NCBI RefSeq assembly: GCF_000315625.1 | Contig: NW_005434618.1 | Span: 269,038-333,037, forward strand | DNA length: 64,000 nucleotides | Reading direction: 5' to 3' | DNA from: Guillardia theta CCMP2712 | Taxonomy: Eukaryota; Cryptophyceae; Pyrenomonadales; Geminigeraceae | Shown here: positions 52,818 to 64,000 of the stretch, piece after piece | Position numbering within the stretch: the stretch's first letter is position 1 | Layout: each line of letters opens with the position of its first letter | Position numbers and translations under genes: made by a program | Notes under the pieces: model-generated | Told to the model about the DNA's origin: nothing | Database searches by the model: none | Seen by the model: only the letters and a program-made list of their open reading frames with translations

Positions 52818-55261
52818 ATGCGGCTTGCGGCAGTTGTAGCGATCGCGTCGTCGCGCTTGCTGCTCGCTGAAGCCTTCGTGGTCTCTCCTGCTGCTAGACT
52901 ATCTTCCTCCTTGTCTAGCTTCAACTCCTGCTCCTCGTCCTTCCTCCCCTCCCATCTCTCGACTGTACGACCTCAACTCTTACCGAGATCTGGATGCTCT
53001 GCAAGGATTGGCAAGGGGCTTCGGATGACCTTGGCAGCACCTGCCAAGATAGATGGACCACGATGGAAGAATGATGAAGAATATGCGTCGCTTGATGACG
53101 TCAAGATGCAAGAGGACATGAAAATGGTTGAGAAAATGGTAGATGACATCTCTGCTCTTTCCAAGAAGCTTGATCTGAAGAGTCTGGAGAACATCGACCC
53201 ATCCATCCTGGTTCAGCTCTCTAAGAAAGCCACGGATGCATCAGTGATACTCATGAATGTTGCGACGTTCGCTTCATGTGAATCCAGTGTGGATGGGACC
53301 AATGCCCAAGCCCGGGCGACGTCAGCGAAAGTTCGTGCACTCTCAGCCAAGCTGGGCCAAGCTGCTCAGCCGCTCTCGATTGCGCTCAAGCTAATCCCTG
53401 AAGACAAGGTCGAGAAGTATCTGAAGGAGCTGCCGCATGAAGAATTCTCCGTGAGACATCAACGCAAGGTAAAATTTGGAGACAAAACTGCGCAGGTTTG
53501 CTGACTTTGGCGTTCCCAGCTCCGCGATTTCACCCTCAGCCTTGAAGAAGAAAATCTGATTACTGCGCTTGGAGTTGATGGGCACAGCAGCTGGTCGCAG
53601 ATGTACAATACCATCTCGTCGACTCTCACATGCCAGGTCGGGGACAAGAGCATGGGGGTCGCTCAAGCCGCCGCCCTCCTTTCATCTCCAGACCGCTCCG
53701 AACGTCTCCAAGCCTGGAATGCCATCCAGGCCGCCTGGACGGTCCATGAGGAAGCAGCGGCGTCTACCCTCAACAGCATCATCGGCTGGAGACTCGAGTT
53801 GAACAGGAAGAGGGCTGAGAAGGCCGCACAGCCAGTCCATTTCCTTGACACCGCCTTGCACCAGGTTGGTTTTCGCTGTACCATGAACCTTCTGACTTGT
53901 TTGCACATTCAGAACCGTATGTCGCGCAAGACCTTGGATGCGATGATGCAGGCAGTCTCGGAAGCCCAGCCTCTCGCGCAGAAGGCGTTGAAGCTTCAAG
54001 CCAAGGTGTTGGGAATCGAGTCCTTGCATCCGGCCGACCTCTTTGCACCTCCGCCACAAGGCGCCCAGTCGTCGTCACTTGCTTTGCAATACGAGGAAGG
54101 CATCGGTAAAGTCTTGCTCTCCCTCCATCTCTCCATGTTCCCAGAGATACATTGTGTTACTTCCGGGAAGACTTGATCTTTCTGACTCGATGGCAGATCT
54201 CATCGCAGATTGTGTTTCTTCGGTCCATCCATCCGTCGGTGAATTCGTCAAGATGATGTCGCAGAAAGAATGGATTGAAGGGAAATCGGGAGACAAGAAG
54301 GTTCGCCTTGTACTTCGCTTTCCTTGCTCGGGCTGAGAGTTGTCTGCAGGCGCCTGGAGCGTACTGTACATCCTTCGCCAAGTCGAGAAATCCTCGCGTC
54401 TACCTGTCGTCCTACACAGGGTCCTACCAGCACGTTTCCACCCTTGCACACGAGTTGGGACATGCGTTCCACTCTTGGGTCATGAAGGACATGGAGCGAT
54501 CTGAGACCCGGTGGAGAAGTTGTTTCACTATGTGACCAACGCTGACCCTCGCTACCAGCTATCCCATGAATCTTGCGGAGACAGCTTCCATCTTCTTCGA
54601 GACGGTTGTTGGGGATCGGCTCGTGGCCATGGCGAAGACTCCTGAGGAGAAGCTTCGCTACAGTTGGTGAGGAAGAAACATTTGAGATTTGGTCCATTCC
54701 CCTGACGCTGGACCGAATCCCTCCCTCCTCCTTCCCCAGGTACGACGCTGAGAGTGCTGGGGCGTTTCTCCTCAACATCCCAACAAGGTTCGACTTCGAG
54801 TCTGAGATTCATGCTGCCCGAGAGCAGGGTCAGAACCTCACCCCAGACTTCCTCCGGAACACGATGACCAAGGCCTGGAAGGGTCGCTATGGCGATGCCC
54901 TCAGCGAGTATGACAGCATGTTCTGGGCTTCCAAGCTTCACTTCCACATGACGGGAGTGCAATTCTACAACTTCCCCTACACCTTCGGGTACTTGTTCGC
55001 CTTGGGAGTCTATGCACAGCAGGAGAAGCTCGGGGATGGCTTCTATCAGGCCTACGTCGATCTCCTGCGTGACACAGGAAGAATGTCGGCAGAAGAGGTT
55101 CGTCATGAGGCCATGGTGAGGGCTGGGCTGACGTGTGCGACCAGGTGGTGCAGAAGCACCTCAAGTGCAACATCGAGGAGCCGGAGTTCTGGCGAGGATC
55201 CATCAGGATCATCGAGAAGAAGATCGAGGTTTTGGAGAGCCTCGTCAACCAGGTTGCCTGA
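52818..55261 (+). CDS. Plastid-targeted M3B oligopeptidase (PepF-like)
   Basis: The ATG is at 52818. The N-terminus MRLAAVVAIASSRLLLAEA|FVVSPAARLSS is a signal peptide plus a transit-like region with Phe at the junction, the signature of secondary red plastids. About nine exons follow. The zinc-binding motif HELGHAFHSW is at about 54450, preceded by GAYCTSF and GSYQHVSTLA and followed after an intron by YPMNLAETASIFFE, as in oligoendopeptidase F. The C-terminal helical part contains HFHMTGVQFYNFPYTFGYLF. The stop is TGA 55261 (...ESLVNQVA). These enzymes degrade short peptides, including cleaved transit peptides in organelles; that role is inferred. HExxH is intact, so an active metallopeptidase is expected. 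Confidence 0.93.
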
Positions 55262-55386
55262 GGCCCGACCGTACCGTACTCGCAGACATTAAAAATGCTG
55301 AACTGTGGAAGCCTGTCCGGGATGCCATACCAGGCCATCTTTGCTCAAATCAGCCCGCTAAGTCAACTTGAAGGACCGGGCTTTTG

Positions 55387-55437
55387 GGGCCGCTGAAATC
55401 CGACTGAGCTTGATCACTGATTAGACATCAGCGGCCC
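55387..55437. other. Inverted repeat (10-bp perfect stem) downstream of the peptidase gene
   Basis: GGGCCGCTGA at 55387-55396 pairs perfectly with TCAGCGGCCC at 55428-55437 around a 31-nt loop. It begins 126 bp after the stop codon of the peptidase, so it may be in its 3' UTR. At 55500-55620 the plus strand turns G-rich (GGGTAGGGT, TAGGGGT), the reverse orientation of C-rich blocks seen elsewhere. Confidence 0.6.
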
Positions 55438-55848
55438 GGCTCTCTAAGTCATCTGAGGCGGGTGAAGATTTCCAACCGTTACCGTCAGATCGATTTCAGA
55501 TATGATGGGTAGGGTGGTACATTTACTACCAAGGGGTACTGGGAACACCAGAGGTAAAAGTAGGGGTAATGTTTAATGGTGGGTACAGCTATTCGAGGGT
55601 AGGGGTACTAGACGTTATGTCTGTTGGGGAGGAACATAGTAACTGCCGCACCATGTCCTGCGAGCGGGATTGGATGTGCGGAGAGGAGAAAAGGAGGAGA
55701 GGATCACGCTGTTAGGAGAAGAGGAAGAGGAGAAGAAAGGGAGCAAACGAGAAGACAGGTGTACGTAGACCATCGTAAAGCCCTTCTTGTTCAACAGGAG
55801 AAGGAGAAGGAACTCAGGCTAGTCGGGAAGATCCAACAAGCTGAAAAG

Positions 55849-57061
55849 ATGCCGAGCTCTACATTCAATGCGATGAAGAATGCTTTCAAGGAGTATGACC
55901 CAGATTCATTCACGGAAGGAGGACACAGCAGCCATACTGTTGTGAGCAAGAAGGAAGCTGAACCTGCGATACCCGCACAGCCCAACAAGGGCAAGAGCCA
56001 CGAGAAGAGAAAGAGACAGCAGGACCAGATCAATCAGAGTCAGCATCCGGTCCATGAAAAAGCGTTCATATCCACGTGTCCTTCTGGGGACTTCAAGTCA
56101 AAGCACGGTGGCTGGGAGGGAACGTTCGCGATCAAGCATGGAGGGTTTCCCCATATGTTTGAGAACCTAATGCCTTCCAAGTCAAGGACGTGGCTAGGTG
56201 ACAAGGCAGAAAAGCCGCTGCAGAAGATGCCTGTCTTAGTGAAGTACCCGGACCAAGGCGGGCCGGGGTATCCTGACCGAACACTCGGAAAGGATTACAA
56301 GTATGTGAGCGAGCAGAACTTTGACATGGTGGAGAGGTTGAACCGGGGTTACAAGCTGGGGCTGGGGTCGGGCTTTCGGAATGAGGAGAAGGTGAACTTT
56401 CAAAGGTTCCTGTGCTAGGAATGATGACCTATTCAGATCCAAAGTGCTCCTTGGGTAACAACCTCTTCCAAGGCAGCCCTCTTCGATCCCTTCGAGCCGT
56501 ACAAGGTAGCATGTCACAGTGTCTGGATGGAAAACATTGATTTCCTATGGCGCAGGAGATCAACGCTAGTGTTTCGCGGGAGAACAGCACGAGACGAAGA
56601 GGGATCCCGCTCCACCCGGCACAGCACAACACTCCGTTCATCTCCGCCTCCAAGGTCCGGAGGCTGCCCACTGAGGTACAGGGAGCGCGGGCCGCGGACG
56701 CTCCTGACTGACCGTTTGCTCAGCTTTTCGGGTCCTTTGCCTACTTCCCCGACGAGTTTGTTGAGGACGGGTTCACAAAGTACGGGAAGATCGTAGAGAA
56801 GCAAGCGCGGGCGCGGGACGAGAAGCGAGGAGTCAAGCCCATCCATCATCCTCCGTGGGCCCTGACTTTCCTCTCTCCCTCCTCCAAGCTGACGCCTCCG
56901 TTGCTGCAGGTTCAGGACGAGCGGGCCGACCGTCTTGGCCAAGACCACACCTTCGATCGCCTTCCGGCATGTTCGACACTGAGGTGGGCGAGGGAGGGAG
57001 GGCAGGAGGTCTCAGTCTCATGCTACCCTTGAATCTACAAGTTTTTGAGAGGATAAAGTAA
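55849..57061 (+). CDS. Conserved-looking protein, weakly resembles ciliary CFAP96-type proteins
   Basis: The main exon is open from before 55750; the first in-frame ATG is at 55849 (MPSSTFNAMKNAFKEYDPD). It is basic and then Gly/Lys/Pro-rich: AFISTCPSGDFKSKHGGWEG, TFAIKHGGFPHMFENLMPSK and YPDQGGPGYPDRTLGKDYKY (parts). Later exons read APWVTTSSKAALFDPFEPYK, EINASVSRENSTRRRGIPLHP (in part), and FGSFAYFPDEFVEDGFTKYG. The short repeated Gly-Pro-Lys-aromatic blocks without secondary structure remind me of microtubule-inner or cilia-associated proteins such as CFAP96/C4orf47 (DUF4586). This is resemblance only. An upstream exon near 55617 (MSVGEEHSN) is possible, and the 3' end is uncertain (57061 or further, to about 57280). 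Confidence 0.5.
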
Positions 57062-57284
57062 GGATTGACGTGTTCCTGCTTCAACCATGCCTCCCTCCTC
57101 TTCGCCGCTGCTCCACCCAACAGAACATGTGCATGTTTTCATGAACACACTGCCAGGAAGAAGAGACGAGGGTTCACGGTGGTGTCGCAGCTTCAACACT
57201 GGAGCTTCAGGGAGGGCAAGCGCTTCACACTCGCTCCTTGACTTCCTCGGATTGAAGAAAAATGTTCTCTTTTCTCCGTACAAC

Positions 57285-57348
57285 AGGTTCCTCTCCTCTC
57301 CTCTCCTCTCCTCTCCTCTCCTCTCCTCTCCTCATCTCGCCTCGCCTC
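57285..57348. repeat. (CTCTC)n pentanucleotide tract
   Basis: CTCTC/CTCCT pentanucleotides ending in CTCGC units. The same kind of tract appears at 60145-60290. Confidence 0.85.
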
Positions 57349-57618
57349 GCCTCCTACTTGTCCCTGGCCCTCTCACAACTAACCCCATAGTATTTCGCTT
57401 CCTCCCTTCCCCCTCCCTTCCCCCTGACTTCTCCTCCCTTCCCCATACCGTCTCCCTCCCCCTCCCTCTTCCCCTCGAGCCCTCCCGGTCCGCAGCCATC
57501 AGGCTCCCTTGCGTCCCTTCCGCCAGGCATTTTTCCCCGACCGCCCCCATCCCCGGCCCCCGCCCTGCTTTTCGTTTTCAGTTCCGCATTCAAGTGGCTT
57601 CGGAAGGGAGGGCGGCAG

Positions 57619-60600
57619 ATGGGGGAGGAGGGGGAGGCGCGAGGAGGCGGAGGAGGCGGGGGAGGCGGAGGCCTGCGGTCCTTGAACCTCAACCACAAGA
57701 AGCTGCGATCGCTCCCTACAGCAGCGCGAGAGGACAGGATGTCGCAGGAGGGCGAGGGCAGCAGGTCTCCCCTCCTCACCCCCAGGGTGCTGCTGTCCCT
57801 CACTGCCCCTTCCCTCGGGCGACTGGAGGCTCTTCACCTGCGCGGGAATCTCCTGAGGAGCCTGTGGGACATGCAGAGAACGCCGATGCTGGTGGTGCTG
57901 GACCTGAGCGAGAACGATCTCACCAACGTCTCCGAGCTTGCCGCCCTCCATCGCCTTCGCCAGCTCCACCTCAGCTCTAACGCCATCGAGAACCCGCAGG
58001 CCGTCCCCACGTTGAAGAATCTCTCCTTCCTCTCCCTCTCCTCCAACTTCCTCTCCTCCCTCGAGGGCCTGCAGCCTCAGCCCAAGCTGGAGATCCTCCA
58101 CCTGAGCAACAACAAGATCGACTCGGTCAAGTACTTCCCACTCTGCCCTCGGCTACAGGTGAGACCCTCCATGAGGGAGGACATGGACGGGAGCTGACGG
58201 AGATGTGGGCGCGGAGCAGGAGCTGAGCTTGAAGGGGAACCCTGTTGCGCAGCAGGACAAGTACAGGATAAGGATGATCCTTTCCCTTGCCGCTTCTGGG
58301 ATGTGCCACTTGCGCAGGTGAAAACCCTTTCGGAAGGCGAACGATGCCGATGACGAGGCATGCAGATTGGACAACGAGCCTTTCAGTGAAGAAGAGCTAT
58401 CAGCGGTACAAAGATTGGGCGCTCGCCCCTCCCTCCCTCCATCTATCCTTCCTTTCTTCCCGCTCTCCCTCCCTCCCTCCCTGCCTGCTTTACAAAAGCC
58501 GGAGCTATATCACGGGNNNNNNNNNNNNNNNNNNNNNNNNNNNNNNNNNNNNNNNNNNNNNNNNNNNNNNNNNNNNNNNNNNNNNNNNNNNNNNNNNNNN
58601 NNNNNNNNNNNNNNNNCAATCCAAATTCACCTATGATTCATATGTTCTGAGTAGTACAGGCCATCACTGAAACCCATAACTTGATAGTAAAATGCGATCG
58701 CATCACCAGCCTCGCCTCTGCTCTTTCCTTGGGTCATGAGGCAGTGCAGGCGCCGCTGGGGGCTCTGAGTCTTCCGAAGCAGGGGCTGCAGGGGGAACTG
58801 ACTCCAAGGCTGACTCGCTGACTCGGGTGGGTAGAGATCCACTGCATAGCTGCCGTGAGCCCGGGAAGAGCTTCAAGGCTGAGCTGGGGATAATTGCGCC
58901 CTGCTCAGAGGAAACTTTGCATCAACCGCCCTGTGACTGAAGGTTTTGGTGGAGGAGGAGGAGGAGGAGGAGGCAGATCAGTGGGGATGTGTAATGGTGA
59001 CAACGAAGATGAACAGGTTGGTGCAGCAAGGAGGCATCAAGCGTTTCATTTGGAGGGAATCCATGGAAATGGCCATGCTGAGGTAACTTGGAAGGTCTTG
59101 TGTACCTTCCGATCACATGGCTCCTTGCAGATCGGACAGAAAGTTTCGTTCGACTTCAGGTGGAAACCGATTTCGTACTTCGAGGTGCGAGGTCTACGGA
59201 CGAGTAACGGCAACGTAACGAGCGGGGCAGATCAAGAAACACGTAGCGGCATTGCGGGACCAAGTGGAGACGCTCGAGTCGGACATCACGAGAAATCTGT
59301 CAAAGGTGACGGCAGCGACTGTCCTGCTACTTTCACCCCTTGACAGCGGTGATGCTTCCACAGGCTCTGATCAGAAAGGAGGGAGTGAGCAGGGATGTGA
59401 ATGCTTCGGAGTCCGTTGCGCGAGTAAGCTGCCTCGAAGGGTACATGAGTGGTCTCCTCACATGACACTGGCCAGGCACTTCAAGGCGCCGAATGGCTCT
59501 TGCACAAGCTGCCGGAGGAGTTGAGAGAGGTTTGCTCCGGGTGTGAAGGGGGAGGGGGTCGTCCTCACGTGTAGACCAAAGTGCATCGGATTCGGCTCCC
59601 TGCTTGCAAGTCTGATCAGCATGCGCAACAAGATGGTTCAGCTGATCTCCACAGACAGCCAGCGGCTCACCTGCCCCATCCTCTCGCAGGCACCGTCGGC
59701 TTCGCGCTCACTCCCCACCTGATCTCTCTGCAGACTGTCCGCTGGTATCGAGTCGACGACCTGGGCAACAAGCAAGAGATCTCCGATGGCTCGGGGGACG
59801 AGTACACGTGAGTGCGACGCCATGGCCTGCTGCTGTGCTGATCCCCGCCCCTCAGGGTCAAGGAGGAGGACGAAGACTTCACCCTGAAAGCAGAAAGCAC
59901 TTGCTCCTGTACCAACTGGCTTCCGCTCTCGTTGGAGGAGCTAGAGGCGCTGTCGCAGGATGCTCCCTGCTCAGAGGATTTCCGATGTCGCGCAGAGTCG
60001 AAGGCCTTTGCCTACACGTGCAGAGTGCGGAAAGGTGATGGAGGAGGTGAGATCTCTGTCGCTGACTTGGTTCGTATCCTGCAGCCTCCAACGTGATTCA
60101 CTCGCTAGAGGTTCACCTCCTAATCCTCTTCCTCAAATCCTGCTTCTCCTCTTCTCTCCTCTCCTCTTCTCTCCTCTCCTCTCCTCTCCTCTCCTCTCCT
60201 CTCCTCGCCTCGCCTCGCCTCTCCTCGCCTCGCCTCGCCTCTCCTCTCCTCTCCTCGCCTCGCCTCGCCTCGCCTCTCCTCTCCTCTTGGGTCTTCTCCC
60301 TCACCTTCTACTGCAGCTCCTCGGTCCCTTCACGGTCGGTGCACTCGCCAAAGTTCGCTGGAGGTGGAAGGAGGAAGCGGCAGGCAAGCTTCTGCATCCT
60401 GCCACGTCTCAGCGTCACGCTCCCTTGGCAGGGCAGAAGAGCCTGAGTGTCCGCTGGTTCAAACAGGTGGATGGGGAGGAGGCGATGAAAGTGCCGGATC
60501 GTCAACGGCTCGTGATGCTGCATCAGCATCTGCCTCCCATCGACTCGCAGGCAGAGGAGACCCCTTCCTCCTCCTTCCTCATCCCAGCAGAGACCTTGGT

Positions 60601-62399
60601 AGCTCTTGTCCTTCTCTCCTCCAGCCTGCTCTCCAGCTGACGGCTCTGCAAGGGAAATCGCCTGTGGGTCGAGCTGCAGGCTCGTAGCAGCAGCTTCCCT
60701 CCCGTGCAGGTGAATGAGCCTCGCAGGGCAGGAGCGACTTCTGATGTTGCAGCAGAGGAGCTACTGGGTTGCGTCCTCCCGCGTCCTCGCAGAGAAGGTC
60801 TCTTGTGCGAGTCGTTTACTGCTGCGATGATGGTCTGCTGCGTCGCAGGATCCGACGAGTCCATCGGATGCTCCTCGATCCTCGAGGCACGAACAAGTGC
60901 AGCAGGTGAAGTGCATTTCTTGTCCTCCTGCCTTGATGCTTCTTCTTCTTTCATCTTGCGGCGACAGTCAAGGCTGGCGGAAGGTCTGCAGATTCTGCCT
61001 TCTCTTGCTCACTCTGAGATGCCCAACAGTGGCAAGTGGGGACGTGCTGGAGGTAGCGAGAGAGGAGCCGCAGGTTCACGTGTGCTGGTCGTGTGCTCCC
61101 TTCATCCCTGACGCTGATCCCGTCCAGGAAGCGATGGAGCGGGCGAGCTCCCTGGCCGTTGCGAGTCGCTCGAGCCCGTTGGGATGTGAAGCTCTCTTTG
61201 ATCCGGACCCGGTGGAGCATGTCGGTGGCGTCGTGACGTGTCACTCCCTGTTCGCTCCTCCTCGCGATGGCGAGCTGGACGCCTCAATCACCTGCGACCT
61301 GGTGGGCCTGGCAGAGGAGGGAAGTCTCCTCCAGCTCGAGGTCCACAGCGGTGGGATCCTCCTCCAGCCTCGAGAGTTTTCTGTCGACTGGTATCGAGTG
61401 CGGGGCGAGGAGGAGGACGAGGAAGCAGCGCACTCTCAGGCCGAGGCCGCACTGGGAGGAGCGAAAGGAGGAGGACGAGGAGGATCAGGGGGACGAGGAG
61501 AGCGAGGAGGGAGCGAGGAGCCTGCGGGTCGCAGTGTGGATGAGCAAGTCCATCTCTCCTCCTCCTCCAGCTACTCGCCCTCACGCGACGACATCTCGCA
61601 CAACCTCGTCGCCCTCGTCCGCGTGCCGGAAGCCTTCAACAGCCTCGACAGCGAGAAGTCCGCAGAGTTTCGCCTCCTCAGCCCCCAAGTGACCCCGGGC
61701 GAGCCAGCGGTCTCCAACTTGAGGATCGTGCGCAGAGAGGGGAAGGAGGGGAGGAGTCTGATCCTTGAGGGGGGCTACGCTGGAGGGGAGGAAGGAGACT
61801 CCCGGTTCCAGTGGCTTCTTTCCTCTCAGGATGGGGAGGTCCAGGTGGTCGGTAGGGAACGCGAGCTGCGACTCGTCAAGGTACTTCACCTGACAAGTAT
61901 CGATGTCGATGACCGGAGGATGCAGGACTTCATCGGGTGTCGTCTGCAAGGAGGCTACCTCCCCGTCCGGTGGATCTTCATCTTCAACATCCCCTGGCCT
62001 CCTTTCCTCCTCACCGCTCCCTCCTGCCTGCCTCGCTATGTCGTCTGCATCCATCGTCCATCCCTCATCCTGGCCTCTTGTCCCTTGTATCCTAGTCCTC
62101 TTCAACACCCTTCCTCCCTCCCCCACCCTTGCGTCCTTCCCGCGTCTGTATCCCCCTTCCCCCGCTCATCGTTCACCTCATGATCCCCGAGTCGCTGCAT
62201 GCTCCATCTGGTCTCTGACTGCACGAGCAGGGCGGATGGGAGGGAGGGCGCCTGGACTTTCTCGGAGCTGTCAAAGAAGATAGCCGTCTACGACGTCTAC
62301 AACGAGGTCCAGCTGACGGACAAGCGAGGAGGAGGAGGAGGAGGAGGGGGAGGGGGAGGAGTAGGGGTAGGGGGAGGAAGGAGAAGCGCGAGGCAATGA
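57619..62399 (+). CDS. AIR9-like microtubule-associated protein (LRR plus A9 repeats)
   Basis: The first exon I can place has MGEEGEARGGG and then SDS22-type leucine-rich repeats: LRSLNLNHKKLRSLP, LEALHLRGNLLRSL, LVVLDLSENDLTNV, LRQLHLSSNAIENP, LSFLSLSSNFLSSL, LEILHLSNNKIDSV (57660-58145), with the LRR cap exon at 58218-58320. After the 58517-58616 gap come coiled-coil exons (KKHVAALRDQVETLESDITRN). Ig-like A9 repeats follow, with WYR/WFK cores (VRWYRVDDLGNKQEISDG, SLSVRWFKQVDGEE, FSVDWYRVRGEEED). The best A9 unit at 61700-62250 reads VSNLRIV..EG, GGYAGGEEGDSRFQWL, then PVRADGREG across an intron. LRR plus A9 is diagnostic of AIR9, which binds cortical microtubules in plants and also occurs in protists. 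An upstream exon (SSAFKWLRKGG) is possible. It converges on the DUF4336 gene. Confidence 0.85.
58517..58616. other. Assembly gap (100 N)
   Basis: Exactly 100 undetermined bases inside the AIR9-like gene, between the LRR and coiled-coil parts. A CTCCCTCC tract precedes it at 58425-58490. Confidence 0.98.
60145..60290. repeat. (CTCTC)n/(CGCCT)n pentanucleotide tract in an intron
   Basis: TCTCCTCTCC units interspersed with CTCGCCTCGC units within an intron of the AIR9-like gene. It is closely similar to 57285-57348 at the other end of the gene. Confidence 0.9.
62325..62390 (+). repeat. (GGA)n/(GGG) tract, polyglycine if coding
   Basis: GGA/GGG triplets at the extreme 3' end of the AIR9-like reading frame encode about 18 Gly/Val residues just before the stop at 62399. 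Confidence 0.8.
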
Positions 62400-62494
62400 G
62401 CGGCGCCTGTACTTTTAAACTTTTGTGAGGCCGATAAGGGGCAACTCGATCAGCCCTGTCTCCCTCCCTCCCTCCTCCACCTGTATGAAGAACT

Positions 62495-64000
62495 TCAGCC
62501 TGTCGTCTCAGCACACACGCTGCTGACCTGCGCGTACTCCAGCTTCTGCACCTTCCCTGATTGCAAGCGATCTCTGCGGGGGAGAGAAGTCAAGAGCAAG
62601 GGGAGCAGGGAGCAGGGCCCGCACACCTGAAGAGCGACCGGCGCAGGAGGATCTGGACAGCCTTCTGCACGCCCAGGCAGTGATCGTCGGGCAGGGGTGC
62701 ATCCTGTTGAGAGTTTTGGCGGTCGAAGATGAAGGAGAACGCCTTCAGGATGTCTTTGTTGGAGCACTCTACGGGAGCGTCGAAATGAGAGGGGATGATC
62801 CTCTTCACGTCCCACCTCAGCACCCTCTTCACCCAGCTCCTGGCCAGCTCGGGGTCGGTCTCGTACACGAACAGCCTCAGCTGAGGGCAGACGTAGAGCT
62901 TGTCGGTGAGCTTGTCAAAGTCTTCGTCCTTGTAGGGAGTCTGGATGGTGTAGATCTGCATCTGATCCATGGCCTTCTTCCTTGCCGGGCTCCACTCCTT
63001 GGGATAGAGGTTAAACGGAGCCCTCCGGTCCCTTGCCCCTGTTTCGGTGATCCAGTCAGTCTTGGTGCTGCTAATGTACGTCAGGCTGTCCGTGACCAGC
63101 AGCGTCTTGGATCTCTTGTGGAAGAGAGCAGCCTCGGCGGCGTTTGCGAACTGCGGGGCATCGAAGAAGAGAAGCTCGTGCTCGATCTCCCTCGCCCAGG
63201 GAGGAACGGGGCTGGCGGGGTAGGTTACCCCGTTGAGAATTGCCTGCTGGAAGTTGTTGGTCAGCCAGCCGTCGATCCTGATGGGCCGGACGAGGTCGAC
63301 GAAGAGACCGAGGCCGGCAGGCATGAGGTTGGTGAGCCCCGGCACGTAGTTGAAGACGCCGGGGCAGGCATAGAAGGAGGCCTGCGGGAACTTGTCGACA
63401 AAGGAGCGGCAGAAGAACTTGTGCTCGAGGGCGGTCGAACCAAGGACGATGTGCTTCACGTCTCCCAGGGAGCGAACCATGTCGAGGCATTCACCAGTGG
63501 GAGCGATGGGGTTGTGGACGAGGATAGAGCCGTCCTCGAGCCTCACAGCCGTCATCCTGATGTTCACTGAGATGTTGAGGAATCCTATCGCCTGCTCTCC
63601 CCGATCAGAACACACCATGGATGAACCTCTCCGGTGCCGAGACCCTCACCTGCTCTAACATCCACATGTCCGTGGGAGGTTTGCCACCAAAAAGCGATGA
63701 GGAAGGGAAAGTGAGCTTCTCCATGTGTGTCTTCCTGGCGAAGTAAGGGTACCACACAGGGTTGAAAAACCTGCCGCACCGATCGTTCTGCTGTTAGTCT
63801 CCCTCATCATGAATGAACCACTCACCTTTCTTTGCTATCAGCCAGGAAGAGGTTGTTAATATCTGGGGTGCTGAAGAACATGCGCTCTCCTTTGCTCGGC
63901 GAAGCTCGCTTATTCGATACAACGACTGAAGAAACATATGGTCTACCACTTGACAGGGCGGGCATGAAGGAAGGGGAGAACGAGGAGGAGCAGGAGGGAA
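62495..64000 (-). CDS. DUF4336 domain protein, 5' end at or beyond window edge
   Basis: Exons on the minus strand are: MPALSSGRPYVSSVVVSN ... DINNLFLADSKE (63965-63827); FFNPVWYPYFARKTHMEKLT (in part) to WMLEQ (63772-63656); AIGFLNISVNIRMTAVRLED ... RRSLF (63598-62633, in part); and DRLQSGKVQKLEYAQ to TGA 62495. Junctions use GT-AG introns. The long exon has SILVHNPIAPTGECLDMVRS, LGSTALEHKFFCRSFVDKFP and HELLFFDAPQFANAAEAALF. This is the DUF4336 family, metallo-beta-lactamase-like proteins of algae, plants and bacteria without a known reaction. The Ser/Arg-rich N-terminus could be the end of a plastid presequence, but the frame stays open to 64000, so the true start may lie outside. It is convergent with the AIR9-like gene, with stops 95 bp apart. 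Confidence 0.85.

Overview
This is nuclear DNA of a eukaryotic alga. Genes are broken by many short introns, mostly about 40-60 nt, with GT-AG or occasionally GC-AG ends. Genes lie on both strands, often convergently, and simple-sequence tracts fill introns and spacers. There are two runs of exactly 100 N, which are assembly gaps. Two proteins (elongation factor P and an M3 oligopeptidase) start with an ER signal peptide followed by a transit-peptide-like stretch with a phenylalanine at the predicted junction. That pattern is known from algae with a red-derived secondary plastid, so a cryptophyte such as Guillardia is my best guess. The species is an inference, not something read directly.

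Layout. 0.2-4.2 kb: a small membrane protein (-) and an EF-hand-like/TPR gene (+). 4.3-11.5 kb: a single intronless 2381-codon reading frame (-) with tryptophan-rich helices resembling Sfi1 repeats. 12.3-14.0 kb: a nucleostemin/GNL3-type GTPase (-). 14.5-18.0 kb: a coiled-coil, SR-rich gene (-) containing the first gap. 18-20.7 kb: a gene-free region with a GC-rich palindromic island and C-rich blocks. 20.7-23.1 kb: a CDCA7-like zinc-finger protein (+), convergent with plastid EF-P (-, 23.2-24.8 kb). 24.8-27.4 kb: gene-free. 27.4-29.6 kb: a SHAQKYF-class MYB regulator (+). 29.9-30.7 kb: an unidentified gene (-). 30.8-32.8 kb: mostly repeats. 32.8-34.0 kb: a protein with an N-terminal PCNA-binding (PIP) box (+). 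34.5-37.9 kb: a secreted GH31 glycosidase (-) broken by a perfect 439-bp tandem duplication. 39.1-41.1 kb: a basic-region protein with 14 RQDSF-type repeats (+). 41.4-43.3 kb: an unidentified Cys-rich gene (-). 43.5-49.3 kb: an SHPRH-type SNF2/RING ubiquitin ligase (-). 49.8-52.1 kb: an anoctamin (-). 52.8-55.3 kb: a plastid M3B oligopeptidase (+). 55.8-57.1 kb: a gene weakly resembling ciliary proteins (+). 57.6-62.4 kb: an AIR9-like LRR/A9-repeat microtubule-associated protein (+) with the second gap. 62.5-64 kb: a DUF4336 protein (-) running to or past the window edge.

The genes do not form one pathway. Several have nuclear or chromatin roles (CDCA7-like, SHPRH-like, PIP-box protein, MYB). 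Others are cytoskeletal or plastid proteins. The most notable signals are the frame-breaking GH31 duplication, the RQDSF repeat array, well-supported GC-AG introns, the PIP-box protein, and recurrent strand-asymmetric ACCCC/TACCCC-rich blocks and palindromic GC islands confined to intergenic DNA. Exon boundaries were worked out by eye from reading frame, splice dinucleotides and family consensus. Where I could not resolve them, I say so.
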